DNA from: Thiodiazotropha sp050305635
Lineage (GTDB): Bacteria > Pseudomonadota > Gammaproteobacteria > Chromatiales > Chromatiaceae
DNA length: 63,797 bases
Direction: 5' to 3'
Assembly: GCA_050305635.1 (NCBI GenBank)
Contig: JBNLFS010000007.1
Location: 1-63,797 of the forward strand
In this document: piece after piece, positions 26,274 to 35,945 of the stretch
Position numbering within the stretch: position 1 is the first letter of the stretch
How the letters are laid out: the number at the start of each line of letters is the position of its first letter
Translations under genes and position numbers: made by a program
Notes under the pieces: model-generated
What the model saw: only the letters and a program-made list of their open reading frames with translations
Database searches by the model: none
Told to the model about the DNA's origin: nothing

Positions 26274-26347
26274 ATTAAGCACGGATCTCTCACAGCGTTA
26301 GGTCGGGTCAGGGCAGTGTATTCCGACATGAAGGGGATTGAGCCATT

Positions 26348-26380
26348 CGTCGGGTTACGCTGCGCTAACCCGACCTACGC
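26348..26380. repeat. TAGGTCGGGTTAGCG-type palindromic repeat
   Basis: CGTCGGGTTACGCTGCGCTA then ACCCGACCTACGC. The same family occurs at 52480-52510, 52534-52564 and 63750-63780. Confidence 0.7.
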
Positions 26381-26398
26381 TTACTGAGCAGTAGTGGT

Positions 26399-26427
26399 AT
26401 TCGTTCCCACGCGGAGCATGGGAACGA
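26399..26427. repeat. Single hairpin of the CGTTCCCACGC element
   Basis: Matches one end of the 112-bp elements at 11133 and 59642 (CGTTCCCACGCGGAGCATGG then GAACGAG), without the spacer or second end. Confidence 0.65.
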
Positions 26428-26593
26428 GGCGATCAACCTCGGACTTACCGAGGAACATATTCCAGGTGATTGATTCTATGAATCAGTGGTTCCCGGAAAA
26501 CTCCGCAACGCCATACTTCACTGATCTTCATGTGAGAGTGGAAGGGAAACACCTGGAGATGTTTGCATGGACCCACAGTCCTTTGCTTTCTGC

Positions 26594-26630
26594 CGGATCC
26601 CGGGTTCCACTTCGTTTCACCCGGGCCACA
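26594..26630. repeat. CCCGGG-type REP-like repeat
   Basis: CGGATCCCGGGTTCCACTTC then GTTTCACCCGGGCCAC, 29 bases beyond the feoC stop. It may serve as the 3' boundary of the feo operon. Confidence 0.65.
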
Positions 26631-26658
26631 CTGAGGAAGTCAGAATTCTTCGGTCGGT

Positions 26659-26877
26659 TTAACCGCGCCAGATGTAACGCTCCATGCTCGCGGGATCGCA
26701 ACGGGTGCAACGGGTACCACAAGCCGCCTGGGCCTTGATCACCTCGACCCGCCCTTTGCGCACCCACTGCTCGAGCATCCCGCGCACCGCATCCGGATCG
26801 GCATCCATATGCAATGCGATATCCGCCAGGGAGGCTTCCCCCCGATCCCGCAGATAGTCCCGGATCAATGCGAGCAT
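26659..26877 (-). CDS. feoC: FeoC-like winged-helix protein of the ferrous iron uptake operon
   Basis: 72 residues: a winged helix (MLALIRDYLRDRGEASLADI ... VRGMLEQWVRKGRVEVI) followed by a Cys-rich wing CGTRCTRC that in FeoC can hold an Fe-S cluster. Its start overlaps the feoB stop by ATGA. The family is small and proposed to stabilise or regulate FeoB. A longer frame starting at 26922 lies within feoB and is not used. Confidence 0.85.
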   Translation of the reverse strand: MLALIRDYLRDRGEASLADIALHMDADPDAVRGMLEQWVRKGRVEVIKAQAACGTRCTRCDPASMERYIWRG

Positions 26878-29234
26878 CAGACCGCCTCCGCTTCGGCGCC
26901 CTGCTGTTGCTTCAGGGACCACAAACGCAATCCGCCCACCACCGCGACCAGCAGGGTGACCAGAAGGACGATCCAGAACAGGCCGCTCTGAGGATGATCC
27001 TCATAGGTAGCAATCTGGTAGAACAGACTCGCGGTGATGAAGGCGATGCCGGTTGACCAGGCCACCACGAAGGCGGCCCAACGGGTACCGGCTTCCCGGC
27101 GGATGGCGCCGATGGTGGCCACGCAGGGGGAGTAGAGCAGGATGAACAGCAGATAGGCAAAGGCCCCTGCCTGACCATCGAAACGCGCCGCCATGGCGCC
27201 GAACACATCCGCGTTGACTGCCTGGGATTCGGCGGCGCTCTCCGCGGAGGAGAGATCACCCACATCCATCGCCAGCGGGTCGGTCAACAGATCCTTGACC
27301 CCGAGCAGGTTCTCGGGAACCGTGGCGGCCGCATCGCGGATCGACTGCCAGAAATCGAAAGGCGCCGCCTCAAGGGTAATCCCGGCTTCACGGTTGGCGA
27401 GGTTGGTATAGAGAGCATCCAGGGTCCCCACCACGGTCTCCTTGGCGAGAATACCGGTGAATACCCCGACGGTTGCCGGCCAGTTGTCCTCATGGATCCC
27501 GAGGGGTGAGAGCACCGGGGTCACCGCCTTGCTTACCGCACTGAGTACGGAGTGTTCGGTATCCTCGTTGCCGAAACTGCCGTCAGTGCCGATCGAGTTG
27601 AGGGTGTTGATCACCAGCACCATGATCACGATGACCTGACCGGCCTCCTTGACGAACAGCTTCACCCGGTCCCAGGTGCGCAGCAGGATGCCGCGCAGGG
27701 TCGGCATGTGGTAGTGGGGCAGCTCCATCATGAAACCGGCGCTTTCACCGGAGAGCAGGGTCTTCTTCATCACCATGCCGGTCATGATCGCCACCAGGAT
27801 GCCGATCAGGTAGAGACTGAACACCAGGTTCTGCCCGGTCTCCGGAAAGAATGCCGCGGCGAACAGCACATACACCGGTAAGCGGGCCCCGCAGGACATG
27901 AACGGATTCATCAAAATGGTCAGCTTGCGTTCCCGGTCGTTTTCCAGGGTCCGGGTGGCCATCACCGCCGGCACATTGCAGCCGAATCCCACGATCATCG
28001 GGACGAAGGCCTTGCCCGGCAGTCCGATGGACCGCATGAAACGGTCCATGACGAAGGCCGCGCGGGCCATGTAACCGGAATCCTCGACCACTGAGAGGAA
28101 CAGATACAGCGCGGTGATGATGGGTATGAAGGTGGCCACCACCTGGATGCCGCCGCCGGCGCCGTCGGCCAGCAGTACGACCAGTCCCTGGGGCAGACCG
28201 ATCTTTTCCAACAGCAGGCCGAATCCGTCGACGAAGATCGCCCCGGCCACACCGTCGAAGAAATCGATGAAAGCGCCGCCGATATTGATGGCGAACATGA
28301 ACATCAGATACATCACCCCGAGAAACACCGGAATACCGAACAGGCGGCTGAGCACCACCTTGTCGATCCGGTCGCTGGCGGTCTTCTCGAAGCGACCGCG
28401 CTTGCGGGTCACGTTCTGGGCAATCGCGTGGGCATGGCTGAATCGGCTGTCGGCGATGTGGATATCCACCTCTTCGTCGACCCGGTCCTCGATGACCTGG
28501 CGCCAGTGGCTGACCTGCGCTCGCAGCGCCTCATCCGCATAATTCAGGGCAAAGCTGTCCCATTCGAGCATCTTCAGCAACAGCCAGCGGCGTTGTGCCT
28601 GGTAGTGGCTGTCCGGAAGTTTCAAGCCCGGCTCCATCTCGTTGATCGCCTGCTCGACCAGTTCCTCCTGGGCCAGCGGGAAGCCGCCGTTGACCCGGCC
28701 CGCGGCCAGATCCTGGATGGCGCCCTTGAGTTTGGTGACCCCCTCCCCGGTGACCGCCACAATCGGCACCACCGGACAGCCCAGATCCTCGCTGAGCCGC
28801 TGCACATCGATCTCCACACCCTGCTTGCGCGCCACATCCATCATGTTGAGCGCCACCACCAGAGGCACGCCCATCTCCAGCATCTGAACCGTGAAGTAGA
28901 GATTACGCTCCAGGTTGGAGGCGTCCACGATGTTGACGATCAGATCCGCCTCACCGGACAGGAGGTAGTCCCGGGTGACCTTTTCATCCAGGGACGAAGC
29001 ATCCAGGGAGTAGATGCCGGGCAGGTCGACCGCATTGACCTCGTCCCGGTCGATCATGAACTGGCCCTCCTTGCGGTCCACGGTCACCCCGGGCCAGTTG
29101 CCGGTGCGCTGACGAATTCCGGTGAGGGTGTTGAACAGGGCGGTTTTACCGCAGTTGGGATTGCCCGCGAGGGCCACTGTCAGGGTGTGTCGCGTCTCGG
29201 ACTTGGCGGTTCCAGGGGTTTCGTGACAGGCCAT
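26877..29234 (-). CDS. feoB: Ferrous iron transporter FeoB
   Basis: 785 residues. N-terminal G domain: G1 GNPNCGKTALFN (~23), G3 DLPGIYSL, G4 LNMMD. A helical GDI domain follows, then two Gate regions (VGFGCNVPAVMATRTLE; YSPCVATIGAIRREAG) among about nine TM helices. It imports Fe(II) across the inner membrane. Between feoA (1-base gap) and feoC (4-base overlap) in one operon behind a Fur-like box. Confidence 0.97.
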   Translation of the reverse strand: MACHETPGTAKSETRHTLTVALAGNPNCGKTALFNTLTGIRQRTGNWPGVTVDRKEGQFMIDRDEVNAVDLPGIYSLDASSLDEKVTRDYLLSGEADLIVNIVDASNLERNLYFTVQMLEMGVPLVVALNMMDVARKQGVEIDVQRLSEDLGCPVVPIVAVTGEGVTKLKGAIQDLAAGRVNGGFPLAQEELVEQAINEMEPGLKLPDSHYQAQRRWLLLKMLEWDSFALNYADEALRAQVSHWRQVIEDRVDEEVDIHIADSRFSHAHAIAQNVTRKRGRFEKTASDRIDKVVLSRLFGIPVFLGVMYLMFMFAINIGGAFIDFFDGVAGAIFVDGFGLLLEKIGLPQGLVVLLADGAGGGIQVVATFIPIITALYLFLSVVEDSGYMARAAFVMDRFMRSIGLPGKAFVPMIVGFGCNVPAVMATRTLENDRERKLTILMNPFMSCGARLPVYVLFAAAFFPETGQNLVFSLYLIGILVAIMTGMVMKKTLLSGESAGFMMELPHYHMPTLRGILLRTWDRVKLFVKEAGQVIVIMVLVINTLNSIGTDGSFGNEDTEHSVLSAVSKAVTPVLSPLGIHEDNWPATVGVFTGILAKETVVGTLDALYTNLANREAGITLEAAPFDFWQSIRDAAATVPENLLGVKDLLTDPLAMDVGDLSSAESAAESQAVNADVFGAMAARFDGQAGAFAYLLFILLYSPCVATIGAIRREAGTRWAAFVVAWSTGIAFITASLFYQIATYEDHPQSGLFWIVLLVTLLVAVVGGLRLWSLKQQQGAEAEAV

Positions 29235-29235
29235 C

Positions 29236-29511
29236 TCAGGACACCGGTTTCGAATCCCGAGGAAGATCCACGGGCTTCATGAGCAGTTTCTCCGCCACCC
29301 CCGCACCCAGGGCCACCCGGGTACCCTCGCTGGCGACCACCACCCCGCCGCCACGGCGTTGCAGCAGTTCGATCTCGGAACCCACCCGCAGCCCCAGGCT
29401 GAGCAGTCGATGCGCCAGATGCCGCCCGCCCATGACGCGGCTGATACAGGCTCGAGTACCGACGGGGAGCCGGGATAGTGTGAGCAATTTGTCTGAGACC
29501 GAGGAATCCAA
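29236..29511 (-). CDS. feoA: FeoA, SH3-like accessory protein for FeoB
   Basis: 91 residues, a little longer than the usual ~75. Core LPVGTRACISRVMGG ... HRLLSLGLRVGSEIELLQRRG ... RVALGAGVAEKLLM is typical FeoA. It is thought to act on FeoB's G domain. First gene of the operon, with the Fur-like box 40-60 bases upstream. Confidence 0.93.
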   Translation of the reverse strand: MDSSVSDKLLTLSRLPVGTRACISRVMGGRHLAHRLLSLGLRVGSEIELLQRRGGGVVVASEGTRVALGAGVAEKLLMKPVDLPRDSKPVS

Positions 29512-29550
29512 AATTACGTTTCCGTTTACTACCAGTGGCCAACTCTAAAT

Positions 29551-29569
29551 GTTAATGATTCTCATTAAA
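29551..29569 (-). promoter_or_regulatory. Fur box of the feoABC operon
   Basis: GTTAATGATTCTCATTAAA matches the 19-base Fur consensus (GATAATGATAATCATTATC) at 14 positions, keeping the AATGAT and TCATTA cores. Located 40 bases before feoA, so iron-replete cells should repress the operon. Confidence 0.75.
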
Positions 29570-29620
29570 GCATGGCTATGGCCAGGATGCAATGCCTCAT
29601 CGGGAGTATATGCCAATTCT

Positions 29621-30352
29621 CTAATGTTCTGACAGCCGCTTACACACCACGTCGATGCGATGAGGCTTGAGAAAATGCGCGCCGTCCTCACCCAGATGCG
29701 CGAGGAAGGCTTCGCGGATACGTGTGTATCGCGCTTCATCGATCTCCAGACGGGTGTGGGTCACCTTGAGAAACCGGTCTTCGAACTGCTCCCAGGAGGC
29801 ATAGGTTCCGGGAACATTGAGAAACACCTGCGCATCCCAACTCATCTCAGGACGGGTGGCCAGGGAGCGGATCGCTTCGAAGGCCTGCTCACGCACCCGC
29901 TTCTCATCATGGATCAGACTCATCAGAGCATTGAACTCACCCTGGTAGACCGGCTCGGAAAAATAGGCCACGCCACCGGGTTTGAGCACCCGGGCGATTT
30001 CATTCATGGCCTGTCCCATCATGGAGGATGGGACATGATGCAGGGACTTGAGCATCAGTACGATATCCACGCTCGCGTCCGGCTCACTGATCGCCTGGGC
30101 TCCCTCCAGACGAAATTCCAGGTTCACCCGTGGTTCCCGCAGATTTTTTGCGTGCTGCACCTCGTCTACCTCCGCGGCGATAAACCGGGTGTCCGGATAA
30201 CGGGCCGCGATGGTGCGAAGCATCCATGCGGAGCCGCACCCCAACTCCAAGACCGTTGCCCCATCGAACGACAGGAAGCGATTCATAACAGTGAGTTCCT
30301 CGCCGGATTCATAGAGCGAGGGTTGACCGAGCAGCATGGGAATGAACGACAT
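29621..30352 (-). CDS. Class I SAM-dependent methyltransferase, unknown substrate
   Basis: 243 residues. SAM motif I VLELGCGSAWML near residue 36, acidic residue at the end of strand 2 (FIAAEVDE), motif II-III DASVDIVLMLKSLHHVP and ARVLKPGGVAYFSEPVY. The C-terminal half (EMSWDAQVFLNVPGTYASWE) is not one I recognise. Divergent from the kinase gene at 30820. Confidence 0.82.
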   Translation of the reverse strand: MSFIPMLLGQPSLYESGEELTVMNRFLSFDGATVLELGCGSAWMLRTIAARYPDTRFIAAEVDEVQHAKNLREPRVNLEFRLEGAQAISEPDASVDIVLMLKSLHHVPSSMMGQAMNEIARVLKPGGVAYFSEPVYQGEFNALMSLIHDEKRVREQAFEAIRSLATRPEMSWDAQVFLNVPGTYASWEQFEDRFLKVTHTRLEIDEARYTRIREAFLAHLGEDGAHFLKPHRIDVVCKRLSEH

Positions 30353-30819
30353 TTAGTACTCCGATTGCACAGCCCCGTTTAACGGACTGAGCCTATTTTA
30401 CTCAAACGACACGACCCTGAGTTGAAAATCGCATCGACATCCAGATTATCTGGCAGACTTCGGCGGGTAACGTATTGATCTGATCAAAATTCAACGACCG
30501 ATAGAGTACCGTGTCAGTAATAAAATTCAGCCTCAAAACTTGATCGCCGATGATAAATGCACTAGACCTAATGCACGATCAGAACATTCTCTTCAATTTT
30601 TCAGGGATATGCGTGTATCGGCATCCGCTCCAACCCACAGATCCCGGATCCTAGCGGTCGCTCATACCCATAAGAGTATGACGTAAAGACTTCAGCCGGT
30701 CCCGCTACAAATTCTTTAAATTCAGGTCAGCGGGAGAATGTCGCTGCTCGGCAAGGCAACCAGGGACTGTTAACACCCATCCGACGAGTTCTCAGGATTG
30801 GCTTTAACAGGGCAGGCTT
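30353..30819. other. 467-bp divergent gap with a partial MITE-like remnant
   Basis: 30396-30431 (ACTCAAACGACACGACCCTG core) resembles the left third of the element at 8261-8401. The rest is AT-richer than the flanking genes and must hold the promoters of the methyltransferase and of the histidine kinase; no clear box could be assigned. Confidence 0.4.
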
Positions 30820-33369
30820 ATGGATAAAGCGCAGGTGGCATTTACAAAGCGATTCTTCCTTCTCTGGATCCCCCTGATCCTGGTGACCGCCGGTGTCGCC
30901 GGGCTGCTCTATCGCGACGAAACCGATGCCAGACTGGGCCTGCTCATGGCCGGAGAGGTGCACGAACTGCTTTTGGCCGAAGAGATCATCTCTCACGAAT
31001 TCCGCATTCTGTCGGGTGACATCCGAATTCTGTCCAGCGGTACACCGCTCAACCACTGGCTGGAAAGGCCCGACGACAGGCTCAGAGCGCAGGTAGAGTA
31101 CGATTTCACCAGCTTCTCCAGAGAACGCGGCGTCTACGACCAGATCCGCTTACTGGACGAACACGGCCGTGAGCGGATTCGGGTCAATTGGAACAACGGC
31201 GCCCCGGCGGCGGTTCCCGAATCGGAACTGCAGGACAAGCTGGCCCGGTACTATGTCACTGAAACGATGAAACTGCCCGAAGGCGCCATTTACGCCTCCC
31301 CCCTCGATCTCAACATCGAACACAAACAGATCGAGCTCCCCATCAAGCCGATGCTCAGAATCGGTATGCCGCTGTTCGATCATACCCACAGGCTATGCGG
31401 CGCCATCATACTGAACTATTTGGGACAACCCTTGCTCGATCGACTCAGAAGCATGCGCGACGAAATGGGCGACCATCACTGGCTGCTCAACAGCGAGGGC
31501 TACTGGATGGCCGGGCCAAGCGCCGACCTTGAATGGGGTTTTATGTATCCGGACCGGCACAACGCCAGGATCCAACTGCACTATCCCAACGCTTGGGAAG
31601 AAATACACCGGCGGGGCGGTTCCGGCCAGTTCACCAACCCCAACGGCCTGTTCACCTTCAAAATCATTCACACCATGGTGCCCGGTACTCATCCCGCTTC
31701 CGAGCACTGGATTCTGCTGAGTCACATTCCTGCCGATAAACTACCCAACGCCCTATCCGACAATCAATCGCTGTTTATTCTAGCCGGCATAGCCCTGCTG
31801 TTAATGCTCACCGCCATGAGCGGCATGTTCGCGTATTACGGCCTGCTGAGAGAGCGATCGGACAACGAAATCCGCGATACGGCCAAGCGCTATCAGAGTC
31901 TGCTGAACTCGGCGCCCGACGCAATCATCATTACCGACCGTGAAGGCCGCATCAGACTCATCAATGAACAAGCGGTCGCCTGGTTCGGATATGAGCGGAG
32001 GGAGTTGATCGGCCAGCCTATCGAAGTACTCGTACCGCCCCGCTTCCGGGATCGTCACGTACTCGTCAGACAAGCCTATATGGACCAGGCACGTCTGCGT
32101 GAAATGGGGAAAGGCCTGGAACTGTTCGGCACGAAAAAAGACGGCACAGAGTTTCCGGTCGAGATCAGTCTCAGTCCTCTGCATACCCAGGGAGAGATGC
32201 TGGTTACGAGCATCATTCGCGATATTTCGCAACGCAGGGAGATGGAAAAATCGAAACTTCAAACGGAAAACCGCTACCGGAATCTCCTCAACAATCTTCC
32301 GGTCGGCGTCTATCGCAGCACCCCGGGAGAAAACGGCAGGTTCCTGGAGGTCAACCAGGCCATGGTCAAGATGTTCGAAGCGGAATCGGCGCAGGACCTG
32401 ATGAGTCGTCCGCTGAGCAGCTTTCACCCCAATCCGGAGGATCGCGATGCTTTCAGTGACATTCTGCTCGATACGGGGGAACTCCACATTGTCGAGCTCC
32501 CCCTTATATCCTGCAAGGGGCGGGAGTTTTTCGCCGCCGTTACCGCCGTGATGCGCAAAAACGAACAGGGCGGAATCTATTTCGACGGACTGGTGGAGAA
32601 CATCAGTGAACGCAAACAGCATGAACAGCGCATACACAAACTGAACGAGGTTCTGCGCAGCCGTACGGCCAGCCTCGAATCCACGAATCAGGAATTGGCG
32701 GCTTTCAGCTACTCCGTATCGCACGATCTGCGCACCCCCCTGCGGGCGATCGACGGCTTCAGCCATGCCCTGCTCAACCAATACGCCGGGCAGCTCGATG
32801 ACAAGGGCAAGGACCGACTTCAACGCATACGCAATGCGGCGCAACGGATGTCGTGTCTGATTGACGACCTGCTTAAACTTTCACGCATCACCCGCACCGA
32901 AGTCAACAGACAGACCTTCAACCTGGCCGAGTTGGCCCGTCAATCTTTCGAGATCCTGCAACAGGGCTCACCGGAGCGGATCATCCGGCTTAGCACACCC
33001 AGCGAACTCTCTGCGGACGGCGATCCGAAACTGATGCGCGTCGTGCTCGACAATCTGATCGGTAACGCCTGGAAATTCACGTCGAAACGAGCGGATGCCG
33101 TTATCGAGGTCGGCATGCAGGCCGAACAACAGGATCCACCGGTTTATTATGCTCGCGACAACGGAGCCGGTTTCGATATGAACTATGCGGATAAGCTGTT
33201 TGGCGCCTTCCAACGGCTGCACGACCAAAACGAGTTCCCCGGCACGGGAATCGGACTGGCGACGGTTCAGCGCATCATCCACAAACACGGCGGACGGATC
33301 TGGGCCGAAGGCCGGGTCGGGGAAGGCGCCACCTTCTATTTCACACTCAATGGAAAAGTTCATGAATAA
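30820..33369 (+). CDS. Membrane PAS-PAS histidine kinase (phytochrome-like catalytic core)
   Basis: 849 residues. TM1 at ~11-30, a ~280-residue periplasmic sensor region, TM2 at ~312-332, two PAS domains (~346-470 and ~485-595), a coiled coil, then HisKA with phospho-acceptor H635 in SYSVSHDLRTPLRAIDG. The ATPase domain has N-box DNLIGNAWKF and G-box DNGAGFDMNYADKLF. The catalytic core is of the type fused to bacteriophytochromes, but no GAF/PHY is present. Its last 8 bases overlap the receiver gene. The ligand is unknown. Confidence 0.9.
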   Translation: MDKAQVAFTKRFFLLWIPLILVTAGVAGLLYRDETDARLGLLMAGEVHELLLAEEIISHEFRILSGDIRILSSGTPLNHWLERPDDRLRAQVEYDFTSFSRERGVYDQIRLLDEHGRERIRVNWNNGAPAAVPESELQDKLARYYVTETMKLPEGAIYASPLDLNIEHKQIELPIKPMLRIGMPLFDHTHRLCGAIILNYLGQPLLDRLRSMRDEMGDHHWLLNSEGYWMAGPSADLEWGFMYPDRHNARIQLHYPNAWEEIHRRGGSGQFTNPNGLFTFKIIHTMVPGTHPASEHWILLSHIPADKLPNALSDNQSLFILAGIALLLMLTAMSGMFAYYGLLRERSDNEIRDTAKRYQSLLNSAPDAIIITDREGRIRLINEQAVAWFGYERRELIGQPIEVLVPPRFRDRHVLVRQAYMDQARLREMGKGLELFGTKKDGTEFPVEISLSPLHTQGEMLVTSIIRDISQRREMEKSKLQTENRYRNLLNNLPVGVYRSTPGENGRFLEVNQAMVKMFEAESAQDLMSRPLSSFHPNPEDRDAFSDILLDTGELHIVELPLISCKGREFFAAVTAVMRKNEQGGIYFDGLVENISERKQHEQRIHKLNEVLRSRTASLESTNQELAAFSYSVSHDLRTPLRAIDGFSHALLNQYAGQLDDKGKDRLQRIRNAAQRMSCLIDDLLKLSRITRTEVNRQTFNLAELARQSFEILQQGSPERIIRLSTPSELSADGDPKLMRVVLDNLIGNAWKFTSKRADAVIEVGMQAEQQDPPVYYARDNGAGFDMNYADKLFGAFQRLHDQNEFPGTGIGLATVQRIIHKHGGRIWAEGRVGEGATFYFTLNGKVHE

Positions 33370-33820
33370 CAAGGCTATCCTGCTGGTAGAGGACAACCCG
33401 GACGATGAGCTGCTCACGCTCGACGCCCTGGAGACCAACCATGTCAAAAACGAAGTTGTCGTAGCGAGAAACGGTGTCGAAGCACTGGACTACTTGTTTG
33501 CGGAAGGAAGCTATGCGGAGCGTGATCCGAACGATCTTCCCGCCGTGGTCCTGCTCGATCTCAAACTTCCCAAAATCGACGGACTCGATGTCCTCAAACG
33601 CATCAGATCGGAAGCGCTTACGCGACTGCTGCCTGTCGTCGTTCTGACCTCATCGAATGAAGAGCAGGATCTCGTAAAGAGCTATAACCTCGGCGCCAAC
33701 AGCTATGTCCGGAAACCGGTCGATTATGATGAATTCGTACAGGTAGCCGGCCAACTCGGTCTGTATTGGCTGTTTCTCAACCAGACACCCCCGGACGGGA
33801 CGATCAACGGCAACTTATGA
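33362..33820 (+). CDS. Single-domain response regulator (Rcp1-like)
   Basis: 152 residues, one receiver domain: acidic pocket LLVEDNPDDELL, phospho-Asp in VVLLDLKLPKIDGLDVL (~67), switch Thr in VVVLTSS and Lys in YVRKPVDYDEF. The NPDDELL start is typical of Rcp1-type regulators paired with phytochrome-like kinases. It overlaps both neighbours (8 bases with the kinase, ATGA with the next), so it is probably a phosphate shuttle between them. Confidence 0.92.
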   Translation: MNNKAILLVEDNPDDELLTLDALETNHVKNEVVVARNGVEALDYLFAEGSYAERDPNDLPAVVLLDLKLPKIDGLDVLKRIRSEALTRLLPVVVLTSSNEEQDLVKSYNLGANSYVRKPVDYDEFVQVAGQLGLYWLFLNQTPPDGTINGNL

Positions 33821-35922
33821 CAGACAACACGCTTTCCGCTCCATTAAAAGCCCTCATCGTGGAAGATGAGGAAGACGATGCGCTCCTACTGGTGGATCGC
33901 CTCGAATCCATGGGCTATACCCTTCAGTGGGCTCGCGTCGATAGCGAACCCGCGATGATTCAGGCACTCGAGGAGACCTGGGACATTGTCTTCTCGGACT
34001 ACTCCATGCCGGGCTTTTCCGGCAAACGGGCGTTGGAACTCACCCGGGAGCGCAATCTCGACATCCCTTTTATTTTCGTCTCCGGCACCATCGGAGAAGT
34101 TGCAGCGGTCAACGCCATCAAATCCGGCGCCCAGGACTATGTCATGAAAAACGACCTGGCGCGCTTGACCCCGACCATCGAGCGGGAACTCCGGGAAGTT
34201 GAACTGCGGCGCAAGCGCCGTGAAACCGAACAGGAGCTGCAACGCCTCATTACCATCGTTGAATCGACCCCCGATCTGGTGTCGATTATCGAACCCGACG
34301 GACGGCTCCGTTATCTCAATCGCGCGGGCCGCCAACTGTTAGGCATCGACACCAATAGTGATCTCTCGGAATACTCATTCAATCACTTCTTTCAGGCATC
34401 AGACGGGCATCAATACGCCGCCCACATCCTAGCCGTCGCTGCACAGCAAAAAGCCTGGAAGAAAGAAACGATCATTCGTGACCCCCTGGGTGAGATGACT
34501 CCGTTTTCTCTGCTTATTCTCTCCCACTGGAACGAAAGTGGCACACTCTCATTCTATTCCGCAATCGCTCGCGACATCTCGGAACGCAAGCGATTCGAAG
34601 CGGAACTGAGACATCAGGCGACCCATGACAACCTGACCAATCTTCCGAACCGACTGCTTCTCAAGGACAGTGTGGTATCCGCCATCAACAAGGCCAGACA
34701 GTATCATCGCCACGTCGCGGTCTTTTTTCTCGACATGGACAATTTCAAACGGGTGAACGACACACTGGGACATGCCGCGGGAGACAATTTGCTGCAACAG
34801 GCGGCCTTTCAACTCCAAAGCTGCTTGCGGCCGAGCGACATGTTAGCGCGCCACGGCGGTGATGAATTCACCCTGGTGATTGGAGATATGGAACATACCG
34901 ACAAGGTTCTGTCTGTGTTGCGCAATATACAGAACGCCTTCGAATATCCCTTGAGCGTCGATTCTCACCAGGTTTATGTCACATTCAGCGCCGGCATTGC
35001 CCTCTACCCTCACGATGGCGATACCGAGGAGGAACTGATGCGAAACGCGGATACCGCCCTTCACCAGGCCAAAGCCTCCGGCGCCAACCAATACCGGTTT
35101 TACGCCCCCGACATGAACGCCCGGGGACACGAACGCCTCTCCATGGAGGTCGGCCTGCGTCGCGCGCTGGAACGCAACGAGTTTCGTCTTCATTACCAAC
35201 CCCAGGTCGATCTTCACACGGGAAAGATCATAGGTTTCGAAGGTCTGCTGCGCTGGCAGCATCCACTACGCGGCCTGCTGCCTCCGGGTGAATTCATCCC
35301 TGTTTTGGAAAACTCGGGGCTCATCGTACCCGTCGGCGAATGGGTGGTTCGAGAGGCGTGCCGACAACACCGACAGTGGCGGGACCAGGGACACCCCAAC
35401 CGCAGAATTTCGGTCAATGTATCCACCGTGCAGTTCAACGATAGCGACCTGCTCGATAAAGTCAAAAACGCCCTGCGCGAAGAGCAGATGCCCGACCATC
35501 AGTTGGAGTTGGAGATTACCGAGAACATGCTCATGGTCGACCCCGAGAATGCGGCTGTGGTGCTGCAGACCCTGCACGACCTCGGCGTGCGAACGGCCAT
35601 CGATGATTTCGGAACAGGCTATTCCTCCCTGGCCTACCTGAAACGCTTCCCCCTCGACGTGCTCAAGATCGATCAGGGGTTCGTCCGCGACCTGACGCAC
35701 GACCCAAGCGATGCCGCCATCGTCGAAGCCAGCCTGTCAATTTCGCAAAAACTGGGCCTGGAGATCGTCGCCGAGGGTGTCGAAACACAGGCGCAAATCG
35801 AGTTCTTACGTGCGAGAGGCTGCAATTTCGCGCAGGGATACTACTTCAGCAAACCCTTGCCACAGGACGAAGCCTCCGACCTGTTTCAACGCCAATGGCC
35901 CTGGGATACGACAGGCTCCTGA
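33817..35922 (+). CDS. REC-PAS-GGDEF-EAL cyclic di-GMP turnover protein
   Basis: 701 residues. Receiver (~1-125) with IVEDEEDDALLL and DIVFSDYSMPG, PAS (~140-265), GGDEF domain with intact GGDEF (347-351) and an I-site R338-P-S-D five residues before it. The EAL domain (~445-695) has the signature EGL at 475-477 in place of EAL, while NVSTVQF, LEITENML, IDDFGTGYSSL and EGVET are kept. Both synthase and phosphodiesterase activity are plausible. As third gene of the coupled trio it should be the output of the kinase. The start at 33817 is the ATGA overlap. Confidence 0.92.
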   Translation: MTDNTLSAPLKALIVEDEEDDALLLVDRLESMGYTLQWARVDSEPAMIQALEETWDIVFSDYSMPGFSGKRALELTRERNLDIPFIFVSGTIGEVAAVNAIKSGAQDYVMKNDLARLTPTIERELREVELRRKRRETEQELQRLITIVESTPDLVSIIEPDGRLRYLNRAGRQLLGIDTNSDLSEYSFNHFFQASDGHQYAAHILAVAAQQKAWKKETIIRDPLGEMTPFSLLILSHWNESGTLSFYSAIARDISERKRFEAELRHQATHDNLTNLPNRLLLKDSVVSAINKARQYHRHVAVFFLDMDNFKRVNDTLGHAAGDNLLQQAAFQLQSCLRPSDMLARHGGDEFTLVIGDMEHTDKVLSVLRNIQNAFEYPLSVDSHQVYVTFSAGIALYPHDGDTEEELMRNADTALHQAKASGANQYRFYAPDMNARGHERLSMEVGLRRALERNEFRLHYQPQVDLHTGKIIGFEGLLRWQHPLRGLLPPGEFIPVLENSGLIVPVGEWVVREACRQHRQWRDQGHPNRRISVNVSTVQFNDSDLLDKVKNALREEQMPDHQLELEITENMLMVDPENAAVVLQTLHDLGVRTAIDDFGTGYSSLAYLKRFPLDVLKIDQGFVRDLTHDPSDAAIVEASLSISQKLGLEIVAEGVETQAQIEFLRARGCNFAQGYYFSKPLPQDEASDLFQRQWPWDTTGS

Positions 35923-35945
35923 ACGCGACCATCGGTTGGGACCCG

